A DNA stretch of 8,278 bases, taken from positions 1 to 8,278 of the forward strand of contig VAYC01000105.1 of assembly GCA_005885025.1 (NCBI GenBank), in the 5' to 3' direction. The notes beneath the pieces are model-generated. The model was not told the origin of the DNA, searched no databases, and was given only the letters and a program-made list of their open reading frames with translations. The stretch comes from Actinomycetota bacterium (GTDB lineage Bacteria; Actinomycetota; UBA4738). This document shows, piece after piece, positions 6,164-8,278 of this stretch. Within the stretch, counting starts at the first letter, position 1; each line of letters begins with the position of its first letter. A program made the position numbers and the translations under genes.

Positions 6164-7291
6164 ATGAAGCTCTCATACTCCTCGATCAACACCTACGAGA
6201 CCTGTCCGGCCAAGTACAAGTTCCAGTACGAGGACCGGCTTCCGACCACGGGGTCTCCTGCGCTCTCCTTCGGGGACGTCCTTCACCGGACGCTTCACCG
6301 GTTCCACAACCGTCCCGTACCGGTGGCCCCCTCGCTCGACGAGATGTTCGAGATGCTGGACGGCGAGTGGTCGGGCGACGGCTACCGGGATCCCTCCGAA
6401 GAGCGCCTCTACCACGACCACGCCCGCCAGATCCTGACCGAGTATCACCGGGTCAACGCCGATTCGTTCCGGATCCCTGCCGCCCTGGAATTCCGATTCA
6501 CCGTCGAGGTCGACGGCATCCAGCTCAGCGGGATGATCGACCGGATGGACCGCATCCCGGGAGGCGGGTACGAGATCATCGACTACAAGACGAACCGCCG
6601 TCTGCCTCCCAAGGACGTCGTCGACCGGGACCTCCAGCTCTCCCTCTATTACATGGCGGCCCGGGAGATCTGGGGCATCCAGCCCGAACGCCTGACGCTG
6701 TACTTCCTGCTGCCGGGCCAACGAATGACCACGTTTCGCACCGAGGCGGACGCCGATCAGCTCCGCCGCCGGATCGCCACCGTCGCCGAGCGCATCGCCG
6801 CCGGCAAGTTCGACCCTCGGCAGAACCCACTGTGCGACTGGTGCGACTTCCAGTCGGTGTGCCCGCTTTACAAGCACAAGTACGAGAAAGAGAAAGGCGA
6901 TCCTGCCCCGAGGATGACGGAACTGGTCGACGAATGGATCGCCCTCAAGCGGGAGGACTGGGAGCGCTACCGGCGCCTCGAGGATCTGCGGGCTCTCATC
7001 AACGCATTCTGCGAAGAGCACGGGTACCGGCGCCTGTTCGGCTCGGACGGCTCCGCGGTGGATCGGCGACCGGTGCACGTCACCGAACCCGACGCAGAAC
7101 GGATCCGCTCGATCCTCGAGCCACTCGGACTGTGGGACCAGGTCCTCGCGGTCGATCCCAAGAAGCTGTCGTCCCTGATCGAGGGGCGTTCGCTGCCCCC
7201 CGATGTCGAGGACGCGCTGCTGGCCTCTCGCGAGGAGGTCCGCACGCAGTACTCGCTGTACTTGAAAGACCGGGTCCGGACTCGCCGCTAG
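6164..7291 (+). CDS. RecB-family PD-(D/E)XK nuclease with Fe-S cluster cysteines
   Basis: A 375-residue predicted cytosolic DNA exonuclease, PDDEXK_1 / Cas4-RecB-like. The frame is open to 5855, but the upstream part lies opposite dnaE. ATG 6164 begins the family's typical N-terminus (LSYSSINTYETCPAKYKF) and has GAGGTGA ten bases upstream. Nuclease motifs are in the usual order: H41 in GDVLHRTLH, D126 in GMIDRMD, D140 and K142 in EIIDYKT, and Q158/Y162 in DLQLSLYY. C14 plus C224-x2-C227-x5-C233 match the N- and C-terminal cysteines that bind a 4Fe-4S cluster in AddB- and Cas4-type nucleases. Residues from about 234 to 375 form a charged, probably helical C-terminal extension that I do not recognise. 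There is no helicase domain, so it is a stand-alone nuclease like several actinobacterial RecB-like proteins. A role in DNA repair is inferred from family and from divergence beside dnaE. No CRISPR genes or repeats accompany it. Confidence 0.88.
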   Translation: MKLSYSSINTYETCPAKYKFQYEDRLPTTGSPALSFGDVLHRTLHRFHNRPVPVAPSLDEMFEMLDGEWSGDGYRDPSEERLYHDHARQILTEYHRVNADSFRIPAALEFRFTVEVDGIQLSGMIDRMDRIPGGGYEIIDYKTNRRLPPKDVVDRDLQLSLYYMAAREIWGIQPERLTLYFLLPGQRMTTFRTEADADQLRRRIATVAERIAAGKFDPRQNPLCDWCDFQSVCPLYKHKYEKEKGDPAPRMTELVDEWIALKREDWERYRRLEDLRALINAFCEEHGYRRLFGSDGSAVDRRPVHVTEPDAERIRSILEPLGLWDQVLAVDPKKLSSLIEGRSLPPDVEDALLASREEVRTQYSLYLKDRVRTRR

Positions 7292-7297
7292 GAAGGT

Positions 7298-7630
7298 TCA
7301 GCCACCCACCTTGAAAAGGGTGGTTCCGAAGTAGACCAGTGGCTTTTCGGGCTGCAGCGCGCGGGCCTTCGGCAGGAACCCCACAAACTCTGGATGGTCG
7401 TCGAACTCCTCGTGTTCGGCCATTCCGGGTACTTCGACGTGCAGGATGTACCGACGGATCCCCTCCCGCTCTTCGTCCCCACCCTCAACGGGAGAGAGCG
7501 ACGCCTCGATGAATTTGCCTTGCGCAAGAAACTGGTTCCAGAGCGGGAGGACTTCGGCCTCAAACATCTCCTCGAACCGTCCCGCCTCGGACTCCCGGAA
7601 CTTCAGGATGATCGCGATCGTCTGCGTCAT
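7298..7630 (-). CDS. Conserved-looking 110-residue protein, possible dimeric alpha/beta-barrel fold
   Basis: I do not recognise a named family. It begins with ATG at 7630 preceded by an excellent GGAGGAG four bases away. It is only 9 bases after the stop of the pseudouridine synthase gene, so the two are probably one transcription unit and perhaps translationally coupled. It has no signal peptide, membrane segment or cysteines. It opens with a strand-like TIAIILKF, then an acidic helix-like segment (about 12-35) ending in LWNQFLAQGKFIEASL. A central strand (about 60-66, YILHVEV) follows, then DDHPEFVGFLPKARAL (77-92) and a final strand-like LVYFGTTLF. This beta-alpha-beta layout and the late helix resemble ferredoxin-like dimeric barrel proteins of the ABM, Dabb or EthD kind. 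The resemblance is of pattern only, and no catalytic residue can be assigned. Confidence 0.72.
   Translation of the reverse strand: MTQTIAIILKFRESEAGRFEEMFEAEVLPLWNQFLAQGKFIEASLSPVEGGDEEREGIRRYILHVEVPGMAEHEEFDDHPEFVGFLPKARALQPEKPLVYFGTTLFKVGG
7306..7323. terminator. Weak hairpin at the convergent gene ends
   Basis: CCACC and GGTGG (7306-7310, 7319-7323) form a 5-bp stem, and two further T-A pairs are possible with one bulged base. It lies 15 bases past the stop of the nuclease gene, inside the last codons of the opposing small gene. It is followed by only two T residues, so it would be a poor intrinsic terminator. Confidence 0.2.
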
Positions 7631-7639
7631 GGCTCCTCC

Positions 7640-8278
7640 TCAACCCTCGGCGCGAGCCCGGTTCAGCACCTCCGCGAGATCCGGCGGGAGTGGGTCTTCG
7701 ACCTCGATCCGTTCCCCAGCGATCGGATGGTCGAACGCGATCCTCCACGAGTGAAGGAACGGCCTCACGAGTCCCAGGCGCGTGGCGTCCTGGCCGGCTC
7801 CCCCGTAGGTCCGGTCCCCCAACACGGGATGCCCCACCGCGGAAAGGTGCACGCGGATCTGGTGCGTCCGGCCCGTGCGGGGCCTTGCCTCCACCAGCGT
7901 GGAGCGAGCCAGTCGCTCTCGAACTTCGATCTCGGTGGCGGCCTTCTTCCCGGTGGCGGCCCGAACCAGGATCCGGGCTCGTTCCCGGCTGAGCGGGGCG
8001 TCGATGAGGAAGCGGTCGTGCTCCACATGGCCCCGGACCAGCGCCAGATAGCGCCGATCGATGTCGTGGCGCCGGAACATCTCGCCGAGAGCGAGGTGCG
8101 CTCGGTCGTCCTTCGCCACGAGCATCGCCCCCGAGGTCCCCGCGTCGAGCCGATGCACGATGCCGGGACGGTCGACCCCGCCTGCCGTCGACAGCGGCAC
8201 CCCCAATGCGAGCAGCCGGTTCACCAGGGTCCCGGTCCGCTTGGAGGCGGTGCCATGGGTGATCAAGCCGGCCGGCTT
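7640..8278 (-). CDS. rluD: RluA/RluD-family rRNA pseudouridine synthase (C-terminal part, cut by window edge)
   Basis: The last 212 codons of a pseudouridine synthase that isomerises uridine in structured RNA, for RluD in helix 69 of 23S rRNA. The open frame continues past the right edge. The first visible codons read KPAGLITHG, the conserved start of the catalytic domain, so a TTG at 8266 is not the true start. The catalytic motif HRLDAGTSG carries the active-site Asp in codon 8144-8146. Further family motifs are DRRYLALVRGHV and RTGRTHQIRVHLSAVGHPVLGD, with a C-terminal FLHSWRIAFDHP. An N-terminal S4 domain, typical of RluD, would lie outside the window. In Mycobacterium and Streptomyces the equivalent gene follows lspA and lies near dnaE1, which fits this neighbourhood. 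Whether it is RluD proper or another RluA-family member cannot be decided from the fragment. Confidence 0.88.
   Translation of the reverse strand, partial: KPAGLITHGTASKRTGTLVNRLLALGVPLSTAGGVDRPGIVHRLDAGTSGAMLVAKDDRAHLALGEMFRRHDIDRRYLALVRGHVEHDRFLIDAPLSRERARILVRAATGKKAATEIEVRERLARSTLVEARPRTGRTHQIRVHLSAVGHPVLGDRTYGGAGQDATRLGLVRPFLHSWRIAFDHPIAGERIEVEDPLPPDLAEVLNRARAEG

Noticed and set aside
6164..7291. CRISPR-associated Cas4
   Set aside because: The nuclease core and cysteines are Cas4-like, but no direct-repeat array or other cas gene is present and the protein is longer than Cas4.
6173..7314. Minus-strand 301-codon frame and out-of-frame plus-strand 315-codon frame over the nuclease gene
   Set aside because: The nuclease frame carries all family motifs. 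These others have none and show the biased composition of shadow frames.

Overview
The window is a GC-rich chromosomal segment that reads like an actinobacterium or a close relative. The evidence is a lipoprotein-type branched-chain amino acid binding protein, a stand-alone RsbW-like kinase fold, a DnaE1-type replicative polymerase of about 1184 residues, and an RluD-type gene close to dnaE1. An lspA-rluD...dnaE1 order is known from Mycobacterium and Streptomyces. Fine taxonomy cannot be read from this window.

Layout from left to right. On the minus strand, a LivJ-like solute-binding lipoprotein (411-1754) is followed by an intergenic hairpin (359-392) and the start of a LivH-type permease cut by the left edge (1-318). 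Together they form the proximal end of a LIV/HAAT-type ABC importer operon. A 280-base divergent intergenic region (1755-2034) holds several palindromes and hairpins but no gene I can support. A small HATPase of the RsbW class (2035-2442, plus strand) follows. It converges, with a 7-base gap, on a long minus-strand dnaE (2450-6003). That gene is complete from PHP domain to C-terminus but carries a one-base deletion at 4982/4983, which splits it into two frames. A 160-base divergent spacer (6004-6163) contains two near-consensus DnaA boxes and a possible promoter. It leads to a plus-strand RecB-family PD-(D/E)XK nuclease with a four-cysteine Fe-S signature (6164-7291). This gene converges, with a 6-base gap, on a two-gene minus-strand unit: an RluA/RluD-family pseudouridine synthase cut by the right edge (7640-8278), then a 110-residue protein of unknown function (7298-7630).

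The genes fall into three functional blocks: amino acid uptake, a signalling or anti-sigma module, and replication, repair and RNA modification. I see no mobile element, CRISPR array, rRNA or tRNA. Most of the window is conserved housekeeping DNA. The points most worth a second look are the dnaE frameshift, the DnaA-box-like pair between dnaE and the nuclease, the regulatory structure around livJ, and the unassigned 110-residue protein.
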